Notes: generated by a model from the letters alone, not told the origin. 5,791 nt of DNA from Streptosporangiaceae bacterium (GCA_030045175.1 JASIBM010000596.1:1-5791), one strand, 5' to 3'. Positions 1 to 5,100 are shown, counted from the first letter of the stretch. Translations and numbers: made by a program.

Positions 1-172
1 CGTGCTGATCAGTAACAACTGCATCGGGCACCAAGAGCAGGTGCACTGGGTCCAGGTGTATCCGCCTGGGACGTACACCGCGCTCTACGGGCCGCTCAAC
101 ATGCTGGGCTGCGCCCTGCGATCGCTGGTGACGATGCACGTGAGCACAGTAAGCGCTGGCCAGGTCTCCTGA
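1..172 (+). CDS. C-terminal fragment of an unrecognised protein (5' truncated by window edge)
   Basis: An open frame enters from the left edge, with its first full codon at base 2, and ends at the TGA at 170-172. It gives 56 residues. The fragment includes IGHQEQVHWVQVYPPGTY and ALYGPLNMLGCALRS, then a short polar tail. The composition looks like the end of a folded soluble enzyme, with many aromatic residues and no membrane segment. Codon use is somewhat less GC-biased at third positions than in the next gene, but G or C still predominates. I do not recognise the family and assign no function. The next gene starts about 92 bases downstream on the same strand, so the two could be co-transcribed. 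Confidence concerns the reading frame being coding, not its function. Confidence 0.6.
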   Translation, partial: VLISNNCIGHQEQVHWVQVYPPGTYTALYGPLNMLGCALRSLVTMHVSTVSAGQVS

Positions 173-197
173 GTCCGGTCCAGCCGGCCGCCCAGGC

Positions 198-207
198 GCT
201 CGCGAGC
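198..207. repeat. 10-base perfect palindrome GCTCGCGAGC
   Basis: GCTCGCGAGC reads the same on both strands. It lies in the 92-base gap between the first gene's stop and the carboxyltransferase start. It is too short and loopless for a convincing terminator, and in DNA of this GC content such a palindrome may arise by chance. An operator role is possible but unsupported. Confidence 0.25.
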
Positions 208-218
208 TACGCTTCGCG

Positions 219-257
219 CGTGGGCCGTGGGCGTGGGCCGTGGGCGGTGGGCCTGGG
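219..257 (+). repeat. 13-base tandem repeat, two perfect copies plus a degenerate third
   Basis: The unit CGTGGGCCGTGGG occurs at 219-231 and again, perfectly, at 232-244. It is followed at 245-257 by a diverged copy matching 9 of 13 positions. The block lies immediately upstream of the likely carboxyltransferase start at 265 and overlaps the longer annotation that begins with GTG at 220. In that longer frame it would encode only a Gly/Arg/Trp-rich stretch unlike the family, which argues that it is untranslated leader. Confidence 0.7.
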
Positions 258-260
258 AGG
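255..260 (+). promoter_or_regulatory. Shine-Dalgarno GGGAGG deciding the carboxyltransferase start
   Basis: GGGAGG is followed by four bases (CGAT) and a GTG at 265. The spacing is slightly short but acceptable. No comparable purine-rich motif precedes the GTG at 220, whose upstream sequence is CTTCGCGC. This makes 265 the better start. Confidence 0.6.
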
Positions 261-264
261 CGAT

Positions 265-1863
265 GTGAGCGGAGCGCAGGATCGGGTCGGCCATCCCTCC
301 GATTGCAGGCCAGCGGACTGGGCCGCGGAGGTGGCCGAGATCGGCCGCCGCCGCGAGCTTGCCATGGCCATGGGCGGGCCGGACAAGGTCGACCGCCAGC
401 GAGCCTCGGGCCGGCTCACCGTGCGCGAGCGCATTGACCGGCTCGTCGATGCCGGCAGCTTCGCCGAGCTCGGCGCGCTGACCGGCTTCGCCGGCTATGA
501 CGAAGAGGGTCGCCTCATGTCGGTCGTGCCAGCCAACTTCGTGACTGGGACGGCCAGGATCGGCGGCCGCGGCGTGCTGCTCGGCTGCGACGACTTCACC
601 GTCCGCGGCGGCTCGGGTGACGCGGCCATCCACGCCAAGCAGGTGTTCGCCGAGCAGTACGCGGCGGGCATGCGCCTGCCCGTGGTGCGGCTGCTCGACG
701 GCGCGAGCGGTGGCGGCAGCGTCAAGATGACGCACACGGCCGGGGCCACCTACGTGCCGGTCAACCCGGCGTGGGATGTGGTGGTCGGGAACCTCTCGCT
801 AGTCCCCGTCGTGGCCGCGTGCCTCGGACCGACGGTCGGGCTAGGCGCAGCGCGCCTGGTCATGTCCCATCTGGCGGTCATGGTGCGCGGCGTCGGCCAG
901 CTCTTCACCGCCGGGCCGCCGGTCGTGCGCGCGGGCACCGGCGAGGACCTGACCAAGGAAGAGCTCGGCGGCGCGGCCGTGCACCTGGGCAACGGCACGA
1001 TCGAGCGGTTCGCTGACAGTGAGGACGAGGCGTTCGCGATCATCCGGGCCTTCCTGTCGTACCTGCCCGCCAGCGTGCACGAGCTACCGCCTGTGCTGGC
1101 ACGCGACGACCCGCCGGACCGGCGTGACGAGGCGCTGATCAGCGCGATCCCGCGCAACCCCCGCCTGCCCTACCGGATAGGGCCGATCCTTGCGGCGATC
1201 TTCGACCGGGGGTCGTTGTTCAGCTACGCCGAGTACGGCCGGGCCACGGTCACCGCGCTGGCCCGCCTCGATGGCCACCCAGTTGGCGTGATCGCGACCG
1301 ACCCGTACAAGGGGACCACGATGTCGGTGGCTGGAGCGCAGGCCATGACCCGCCTGGTGGACCTCTGCGAGACGTTCCACCTGCCGATCGTCAGCCTGAC
1401 CGATCAGGGCGGGATCTCCATCGGCAAGATCGCCGAGGCACAAGGCACGATCAGGCACGCCGCGCGGGCCATCGCGGCGGTGTACCAGGCGCGGGTCCCG
1501 CAGGCCGAGATGATCGTGCGCCGCGTCTACGGGGTAGCCGGGGCCGGCGCGGTGAACCGGCACCGGGCCGCGCGGAGCTGGGCTTGGCCATCGGGCGACT
1601 GGGGGTCGCTGCCGGTACAGGGCGGGGTTGAGGCGGCGTTCCGCAGTCAGATCGAGCAGGCAAGTGATCCGGCGGCGGAGATCGAGCGGATCAGGACGGC
1701 GCTGGCCGCGATCAGCTCGCCGTTCCGCACGGCCGAGCGGTTCGGGGTGCAGGACCTGATAGACCCGCGAGACACCAGGCCGCTGCTCTGCGCGTGGGTT
1801 CGTGACGCATACCGCGTTATGCCTGAACTACTAGGATCCCCGTCGTTCGGCACCCGGCCATAG
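265..1863 (+). CDS. Acyl-CoA carboxylase beta-subunit-like carboxyltransferase (PccB/AccD/MCT family)
   Basis: The protein is 532 aa from GTG 265, or 547 aa if started at GTG 220. Family role: the carboxyltransferase half of biotin-dependent acyl-CoA carboxylases, or of methylmalonyl-CoA transcarboxylase/decarboxylase, which moves CO2 between carboxybiotin and an acyl-CoA in the cytosol. Residue numbers below count from 220. The N-terminal entry is typical: RRRELAMAMGG (43-53), then GRLTVRERIDRLVDAGSFAELG (64-85, a family hallmark). The N-lobe has LLDGASGGGSV (158-168), GPTVGLGAA (203-211) and LTKEELGGAAVH (244-255). The C-lobe has LFSYAEYGRATVTALARLDG, DQGGISIG (395-402), RVYGVAGAG (435-443), SWAWPSG (453-459) and a terminal DLIDPRDTRPLLCAWV (512-527). 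Length fits the family. By eye, two glycines used in the family's oxyanion holes are replaced (GG to GL at 207-208, GGA to GVA at 438-440). No biotin carboxylase or biotin carrier gene is in the window, so the substrate cannot be assigned; propionyl-CoA carboxylase is only one possibility. Confidence 0.9.
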   Translation: MSGAQDRVGHPSDCRPADWAAEVAEIGRRRELAMAMGGPDKVDRQRASGRLTVRERIDRLVDAGSFAELGALTGFAGYDEEGRLMSVVPANFVTGTARIGGRGVLLGCDDFTVRGGSGDAAIHAKQVFAEQYAAGMRLPVVRLLDGASGGGSVKMTHTAGATYVPVNPAWDVVVGNLSLVPVVAACLGPTVGLGAARLVMSHLAVMVRGVGQLFTAGPPVVRAGTGEDLTKEELGGAAVHLGNGTIERFADSEDEAFAIIRAFLSYLPASVHELPPVLARDDPPDRRDEALISAIPRNPRLPYRIGPILAAIFDRGSLFSYAEYGRATVTALARLDGHPVGVIATDPYKGTTMSVAGAQAMTRLVDLCETFHLPIVSLTDQGGISIGKIAEAQGTIRHAARAIAAVYQARVPQAEMIVRRVYGVAGAGAVNRHRAARSWAWPSGDWGSLPVQGGVEAAFRSQIEQASDPAAEIERIRTALAAISSPFRTAERFGVQDLIDPRDTRPLLCAWVRDAYRVMPELLGSPSFGTRP

Positions 1864-1884
1864 GTACGGCGAAGGTCCTGGCGC

Positions 1885-2625
1885 CTACGAGACCCTGATG
1901 ACGGCGAGCGTCGCGAGCAGGAACGTGGCAATCGCGAGCACTCCGTGGGCGATCGGGATGAGCGGGGCCAGGCTCCACCCCAGCCTTCGCGGCCGTGGCG
2001 CGGGCTTGGCGAGCATGCTGGCGAGCAGGTCGTCGACCAGCTTGCTGGTGAGCGCCTCGTCGGAGAGCGCTCGGGCGAGCGCATCGGGGCTGCCCGCCTT
2101 GGCCAGCAAGTCGTCGGGCTGGCGCGCCGGCGCGGGCGATCTGACGTCACCATCGGGCTGGCCAGCCCCCGGCTTGGGCACGGCTCCGGCGGAAGCCGCG
2201 AGCCCGGCGGGCGTCGGAAACGGAGTCCAGATGGTCACGGTGGAGACGCCGAGGCCGATGGCCAGGGCGAGGAAGCCTATCCCGAGCCAGCCGAGCGCTG
2301 CCGCGCTTGTCGCCAGGAAGCCGATCCAGCAGGTGAAACCCGCGAGCGCCAGGCCAGCGTGGCCGTAGACCACCGGCGGGGACGCGCCGGCTGGCTGGCC
2401 TGCGCGGCGGCCGCGCCGGTGCCCGGCTACCAGGCTCCCGAGCATGAACGCGCCCAGGCCCTCAGTCATCAGCCAGCTGCCTAGGGTTGCGAACGCAAGG
2501 TTGCGACCGGGTGTCGCTACGGGCACGGAACTCCTGGCAACGGCCAGGCAAGAGCTCAGGCAGGTCGCCGCGTGGCCCGCGCCAGTCATGAGGTAGCCGT
2601 GCATCATCGTGACGTCGCCGCTCAT
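1885..2625 (-). CDS. Multi-pass membrane protein of unknown function
   Basis: The protein is 246 aa. Likely membrane segments are at about residues 46-68, 86-107, 111-133 and 216-244; residues 11-31 are also moderately hydrophobic. Basic clusters HRRGRRAG (69-76) and RPRR (211-214) suggest that the 1-2 loop and the region before the last helix face the cytosol, with both termini outside. Between helices 3 and 4 lies an Ala/Pro/Gly-rich linker (about 138-180) and a charged amphipathic helix-like stretch rich in DDLL, ALARAL and VDDLLASML (170-207). Helices 2 and 4 each open with a histidine motif (YGHAGLALAG, H89; IAHGVLAIATFLLATLA, H227). Small actinobacterial membrane proteins of similar look exist, but I cannot name a family. 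Start: ATG 2625 is the first conventional start after an in-frame stop; its only good Shine-Dalgarno lies 18 bases upstream. ATGs at codons 7 and 8 are alternatives. It converges on the carboxyltransferase with a 21-base gap and diverges from the crotonase gene. Confidence 0.75.
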   Translation of the reverse strand: MSGDVTMMHGYLMTGAGHAATCLSSCLAVARSSVPVATPGRNLAFATLGSWLMTEGLGAFMLGSLVAGHRRGRRAGQPAGASPPVVYGHAGLALAGFTCWIGFLATSAAALGWLGIGFLALAIGLGVSTVTIWTPFPTPAGLAASAGAVPKPGAGQPDGDVRSPAPARQPDDLLAKAGSPDALARALSDEALTSKLVDDLLASMLAKPAPRPRRLGWSLAPLIPIAHGVLAIATFLLATLAVIRVS

Positions 2626-2643
2626 CGGCGCGATGGCGGCGAA

Positions 2644-2649
2644 TCTCCT
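2644..2649 (-). promoter_or_regulatory. AGGAGA Shine-Dalgarno upstream of the membrane-protein gene, oddly spaced
   Basis: On the - strand AGGAGA ends 18 bases before ATG 2625, which is too far for normal initiation. Nine bases downstream of it lies an in-frame ATC (2634-2632), three codons before the ATG, with a TAG stop just upstream. Either the motif is coincidental, initiation is inefficient, or a rare ATC start is used. Confidence 0.3.
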
Positions 2650-2730
2650 CTAGTCACAGAATGTCACCGGGCGGCGCGCGCGTCACTGGCTAGTGGCGGC
2701 ATAAGCTGCGGAGCAGGGAGCGGAGGTCAC

Positions 2731-2736
2731 GGGAGG
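2731..2736 (+). promoter_or_regulatory. Shine-Dalgarno GGGAGG for the crotonase gene
   Basis: GGGAGG sits five bases upstream of GTG 2742. This supports that non-ATG codon as the start, giving a protein that begins (fMet)-EFEHILVDRSG, a normal crotonase N-terminus. Confidence 0.75.
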
Positions 2737-2741
2737 TCGCA

Positions 2742-3533
2742 GTGGAGTTCGAGCACATCCTGGTCGATCGGTCTGGCGACTTCGCCACCGTCACGATGAA
2801 CCGGCCGCAGCGCCGCAACGCCCTCTCGCTCGCGCACATGCGGGAGCTGATCGCGGCCTTCTCCGAGATCGGCGGCGGCGACGCGCTCGGCATCGTGCTC
2901 GCGGGCAACGGGCCTGTGTTCAGCGCCGGGCATGACTTCGCGGACGTGGCCGAGGCGGACCTGGCCGCGGTCAGGTCGCTGCTGACGACGTGCACCGAGC
3001 TTATGACGCTCATGCAGCAGGTGCCGCAGCCTGTGGTGGCGCGGGTGCACGGCCTCGCCACGGCGGCGGGCTGCCAGCTTGTCGCCAGCGCCGACCTCGC
3101 GGTCGCGAGCGAGAACGCGGGGTTCGCGGCTCCGGGTGGCAAGGGCGGCTGGTTCTGCCACACGCCGATGGTCGCGATCGCCAGGAACGTCGGGCGCAAG
3201 CGGGCCGTGGAGATGGCGCTGACCGGCGAGGCCATCGACGCGCGGACGGCGCTCGACTGGGGGCTTGTCAACCAGGTGGTGCCGCTCGCCGAACTCGACG
3301 CGGCGGTGGTCAAGCTGCTCGAGCGGGCCACCCAGGGGTCGGCGCAGAGCAAGGGGATCGGCAAGCAGGCGCTGTACGCCCAGATCGACCTCGAACAGCC
3401 CAAGGCGTACGCCTACGCGATCGAGGTGATGGCCGCGACCAGCCAGCTTCCCGACGCGCGCGAGGGCATGCGAGCCTTCCTCGACAAGCGCCCGCCGCGA
3501 TGGAGCCAGGACGGGAAGGCCGCGAGGCCCTAG
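2742..3533 (+). CDS. Enoyl-CoA hydratase/isomerase (crotonase) family protein, ECHDC3-like, lacking both catalytic Glu
   Basis: The protein is 263 aa, full length for a crotonase monomer. Crotonases bind acyl-CoA thioesters in the cytosol and stabilise an enolate in an oxyanion hole. Visible motifs: VTMNRPQRRNALS (17-29), the first oxyanion-hole segment FSAGHDFADV (60-69), the second VHGLATAAGCQLVASADLAVAS (102-123), then FAAPGGKGGWFCHTP (128-142), RNVGRKRAVEMALTGEAIDA (148-167) and GLVNQVV (174-180). In classical hydratases two glutamates (E144 in GGGCEL and E164 in QPE, rat numbering) activate water. Here the matching positions read AAGCQL (Gln112) and APG (Gly132). The AAGCQLVAS and WFCHTP-type pattern matches what I recall of the ECHDC3 branch, so canonical hydratase activity is unlikely; the true reaction is unknown. 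It starts at GTG 2742 behind a good Shine-Dalgarno, is the only + strand gene between two - strand genes, and its stop lies 12 bases from the stop of the convergent TetR gene. Confidence 0.92.
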   Translation: MEFEHILVDRSGDFATVTMNRPQRRNALSLAHMRELIAAFSEIGGGDALGIVLAGNGPVFSAGHDFADVAEADLAAVRSLLTTCTELMTLMQQVPQPVVARVHGLATAAGCQLVASADLAVASENAGFAAPGGKGGWFCHTPMVAIARNVGRKRAVEMALTGEAIDARTALDWGLVNQVVPLAELDAAVVKLLERATQGSAQSKGIGKQALYAQIDLEQPKAYAYAIEVMAATSQLPDAREGMRAFLDKRPPRWSQDGKAARP

Positions 3534-3545
3534 CCGGGCACAGCC

Positions 3546-4388
3546 TTAGCCGGGCGACCCGCAGCCGCGCTCGCGGGCCAGCCTGAGCATTGCCCCCGCC
3601 ATCTCGTCTGAGGATGGCGGCGCGGGCAGGTCGCGCGCGTCGTCCCTGTGCTCGAACGCGTCGAGCGCAAGCGCGACGAACCTGCGCCAGGCCTGCGGCG
3701 CGTCAGGGCGCGTGACGTGCAGGACGGCCGCGTTGGCGATGAGCAGCAGCAGGAGGTCCTCGTCGGCGAAGTCCTGGCGCAACCGCCCGCACTCCTTGGC
3801 CCGCCGCACCAGCTCGACCACCTGCTCGTTGGCCGCCTTCTTGAGCCGCTCGACGTGCTCGTCGGCGGGCAAGGCCATGGACAGCAGGTCCGACAGGCCC
3901 CGGTCGTCGGCCTGAAGCTCGCAGATCCGCCGCACGAAGCTGACGAAGCCCTCCCACGGATCGGTGACCGCCAGGGCCTGCTCGGCGGCGTCGGCGTACC
4001 TGGCGGCCTGGTCCACCAGGGCCGCCGCGACAAGCTGCTCGCGCGCGGGGAACCGCCGGTACAGCGTCGCGATCCCGACCCCGGCGCGCAGGGCGATCTC
4101 CTCGAGCGGGGCCTCAAGGCCCTGCTCGGCGAAGATGTCCCTGGCGGCGGCCACGATCGCGGCGCGGTTGCGTTCGGCGTCTGCCCGCAGCCGCCGTGCT
4201 TGGCCTGGAGGGCACTCCGCTGGCCGGGGAGCACCCCCGAGCCCCCGACGGCCCGTAACCCCCTGCGGCGCCAGCTCCTGGCACGGGCTGATGTGATCGC
4301 CCGTGCGTGGCTGCGGGGTAGCCGTCATCAGCTCATGGTAGGCGATCTGAGGTGCGTCCTCCGGAAGCCGCGAAAGCAGGCGAACCAT
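3546..4388 (-). CDS. TetR/AcrR-family transcriptional regulator with long N-terminal extension
   Basis: The protein is 280 aa from ATG 4388, or 260 aa from ATG 4328. The DNA-binding domain spans about residues 67-121: AERNRAAIVAAARDIFAEQG (71-90), then helix-turn-helix EEIALRAGVGIATLYRRFPAREQL (96-119), with recognition helix around GIATLYRRF. The all-alpha C-terminal half, containing LSDLLSMALP, VVELVRRAKECGRLRQDF and DLLLLLIANAAVLHVT, resembles the SbtR-like ligand-binding domain group. Such proteins act as homodimeric repressors released by a small molecule. Most TetR proteins have only about 10-25 residues before the first helix; here about 70 precede it, with less GC-biased third positions than the HTH. 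ATG 4388 has GGAGGGG nine bases upstream; ATG 4328 has only a weak GAGCTG. There is no ATG, GTG or TTG in frame between 4328 and the HTH, so a long N-terminus remains with either start. It is divergent from the yceI-like gene, with a perfect 16-base palindrome between them, which suggests autoregulation and control of that neighbour. Confidence 0.9.
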   Translation of the reverse strand: MVRLLSRLPEDAPQIAYHELMTATPQPRTGDHISPCQELAPQGVTGRRGLGGAPRPAECPPGQARRLRADAERNRAAIVAAARDIFAEQGLEAPLEEIALRAGVGIATLYRRFPAREQLVAAALVDQAARYADAAEQALAVTDPWEGFVSFVRRICELQADDRGLSDLLSMALPADEHVERLKKAANEQVVELVRRAKECGRLRQDFADEDLLLLLIANAAVLHVTRPDAPQAWRRFVALALDAFEHRDDARDLPAPPSSDEMAGAMLRLARERGCGSPG

Positions 4389-4389
4389 G

Positions 4390-4405
4390 CGGAGGATCCC
4401 CTCCG
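4390..4405. promoter_or_regulatory. 16-base perfect inverted repeat, candidate TetR operator over the tetR Shine-Dalgarno
   Basis: CGGAGG-ATCC-CCTCCG has 6-bp perfect arms around four bases, in the divergent tetR/yceI region two bases from tetR ATG 4388. Self-control by TetR proteins through palindromes in the divergent promoter region is common, so an operator role is the simplest inference. The right arm on the - strand is also the GGAGGGG Shine-Dalgarno (4404-4398). In tetR mRNA the same repeat could fold into a hairpin hiding that site. The two explanations are not exclusive. Confidence 0.5.
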
Positions 4406-4437
4406 GATTGCCTGGCGGGCGCGTTGAGCGTCGGCTC

Positions 4438-4469
4438 GCTGGGCACCATCGGAGCTGGGCACCATCGGA
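4438..4469 (+). repeat. Perfect 16-base tandem duplication upstream of the yceI-like gene
   Basis: GCTGGGCACCATCGGA occurs at 4438-4453 and again, identically and with no gap, at 4454-4469. It ends 17 bases before ATG 4487, adjoining its ribosome binding site. It may be a replication-slippage duplication or a pair of binding sites for an activator or repressor. The bases around it do not continue the repeat. Confidence 0.85.
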
Positions 4470-4472
4470 CCA

Positions 4473-4480
4473 GGGGGGAG
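4473..4480 (+). promoter_or_regulatory. Shine-Dalgarno GGGGGGAG for the yceI-like gene
   Basis: A purine-rich run is followed by six bases (AATCAC) and ATG 4487. This fixes the start well inside the longer open frame that begins at 4352, whose first 45 codons would run through the tetR start region and the tandem repeat. Confidence 0.8.
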
Positions 4481-4486
4481 AATCAC

Positions 4487-5041
4487 ATGAGCGATGTCGC
4501 GAGCCCGGCGTCGGCGGACGTTGCCGCGCTCGTCACGAGTCCGACGATGACCGGCCGGTGGGTGCTCGACGGGCCTGGGTCAAGCGTCGAGTTTCACGTG
4601 CGGCATTTCTGGGGAGCGATCACGGTGCACGGCTCGTTCCGCCAGCTCAGCGGTGAGGCCGCGGTGGGCGCGGACGGGACGATCACCTGCGTGCTGACCA
4701 TCGACGCGCGGTCGCTGCGCACCAGGAACAGGCAGCGAGATGATCACCTGCGCTCGGCTGGCTTCTTCGATGTCGACGCTCACCCGAACATGACGGTCAC
4801 GGTGACCGGCGCCAAGCCAGCCGGGCCCGAGATCTTGGCCTGCACGGGAACCATGGAAGCCGCCGGGCGGGTCCAGCCTCTCCAGTTCACCGCGCGGGTC
4901 GAGCGGCCGACCACAGGCTCGGTCGTGCTGCACGCGGAGGTCGTCGTTGACCGGACGGGGTTCGGCATGACGTGGCGGCCGTTCAAGATTGCCGCACCGC
5001 AGGCGCGGGCGACCGTGGTAGCCAGGTTCGTCCGCCCGTGA
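4487..5041 (+). CDS. YceI-family lipocalin-like protein
   Basis: The protein is 184 aa. YceI proteins are 8-stranded, lipocalin-like barrels that bind polyisoprenoids or other long hydrophobic chains in their pocket. Family motifs: GRWVLDGPGSSVEFHVRHFWGAITVHGSF (about 23-51, first strands with the WxLD..S.v.F.vrH pattern), LTIDARSLRTRNRQRDDHLRSAGFFDVDAHPNMTV (about 70-104, including the HLRS..FFD...HP hallmark), then VDRTGFGMTW (about 158-167, the DR..FG..W hallmark). There is no N-terminal signal peptide or lipobox; the first 20 residues are Ala/Ser-rich and not hydrophobic enough. It is therefore probably cytosolic, unlike the periplasmic E. coli YceI. Length fits the family. The ligand is unknown. 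It is transcribed away from tetR across a 98-base region with a palindrome and a tandem repeat, so TetR control is plausible. Confidence 0.92.
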   Translation: MSDVASPASADVAALVTSPTMTGRWVLDGPGSSVEFHVRHFWGAITVHGSFRQLSGEAAVGADGTITCVLTIDARSLRTRNRQRDDHLRSAGFFDVDAHPNMTVTVTGAKPAGPEILACTGTMEAAGRVQPLQFTARVERPTTGSVVLHAEVVVDRTGFGMTWRPFKIAAPQARATVVARFVRP

Positions 5042-5056
5042 CGGTAGGAACGCCTC

Positions 5057-5079
5057 CTTGATCGCCGCGTCCGATCAAG
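5057..5079. terminator. Candidate bidirectional terminator hairpin between convergent genes
   Basis: CTTGATCG (5057-5064) pairs perfectly with CGATCAAG (5072-5079) around a 7-base loop (CCGCGTC). It lies 16 bases after the yceI-like stop and 22 bases beyond the end of the convergent aminotransferase gene, where a shared terminator would sit. There is no T-tract on either side, as is common in high-GC actinobacteria, and the stem is only half GC. A role as a transcription stop or 3' end stabiliser is inferred. Confidence 0.5.
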
Positions 5080-5100
5080 CGGTGATCCAGCGAGTCGCGG

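Larger units (their letters stand above)
2626..2741. promoter_or_regulatory. Divergent intergenic region with four same-direction GTCAC pentamers
   Basis: This 116-base gap separates the membrane-protein gene (-) from the crotonase gene (+), so it should hold both promoters. GTCAC occurs at 2653-2657, 2663-2667, 2682-2686 and 2726-2730, all in the same orientation. The first three steps are 10 and 19 bases, roughly one and two helical turns. The third copy begins an imperfect hairpin, CACT-GGCT-AGTG (2683-2694). No convincing -35/-10 pair is visible on either strand; CATAAG at 2700-2705 resembles a -10 but has no -35 partner. The region may carry regulator binding sites; this is inference from repetition only. 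Confidence 0.4.

Noticed and set aside
85..735. Long - strand open frame of 216 codons opposite the carboxyltransferase start
   Set aside because: It overlaps a clearly recognised gene on the other strand, has a low-complexity Ala/Arg/His composition and no family motif; such antisense frames are common in GC-rich DNA.
1861..1887. Possible terminator between the carboxyltransferase and membrane-protein genes (TAGG with CCTA)
   Set aside because: Only four pairs across a 19-base loop; not a credible hairpin.
1898..2484. Two + strand open frames (156 and 179 codons) opposite the membrane-protein gene
   Set aside because: Their composition is Ser/Ala/Arg/Gly-rich with no recognisable domain, whereas the - strand frame gives coherent hydrophobic helices with a positive-inside pattern. 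I accept only the - strand gene.
2700..2705. CATAAG as a -10 promoter element for the crotonase gene
   Set aside because: No -35-like hexamer lies 16-18 bases upstream, where the sequence is GC-only.
3531..3555. 9-base direct repeat TAGCCGGGC (3531-3539 and 3547-3555) at the crotonase/tetR convergent junction
   Set aside because: It is short, GC-rich and includes both stop regions. There is no inverted partner able to form a terminator, so it is probably chance.
3648..4427. + strand open frame of 259 codons opposite tetR
   Set aside because: The - strand reading gives an unmistakable TetR helix-turn-helix, and the + strand product has no coherent domain.
4352..4486. Upstream extension of the yceI-like frame to 4352
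   Set aside because: The extra 45 residues run through the tetR start region, the palindrome and the tandem repeat. A strong Shine-Dalgarno precedes ATG 4487 and the YceI motifs begin soon after it.
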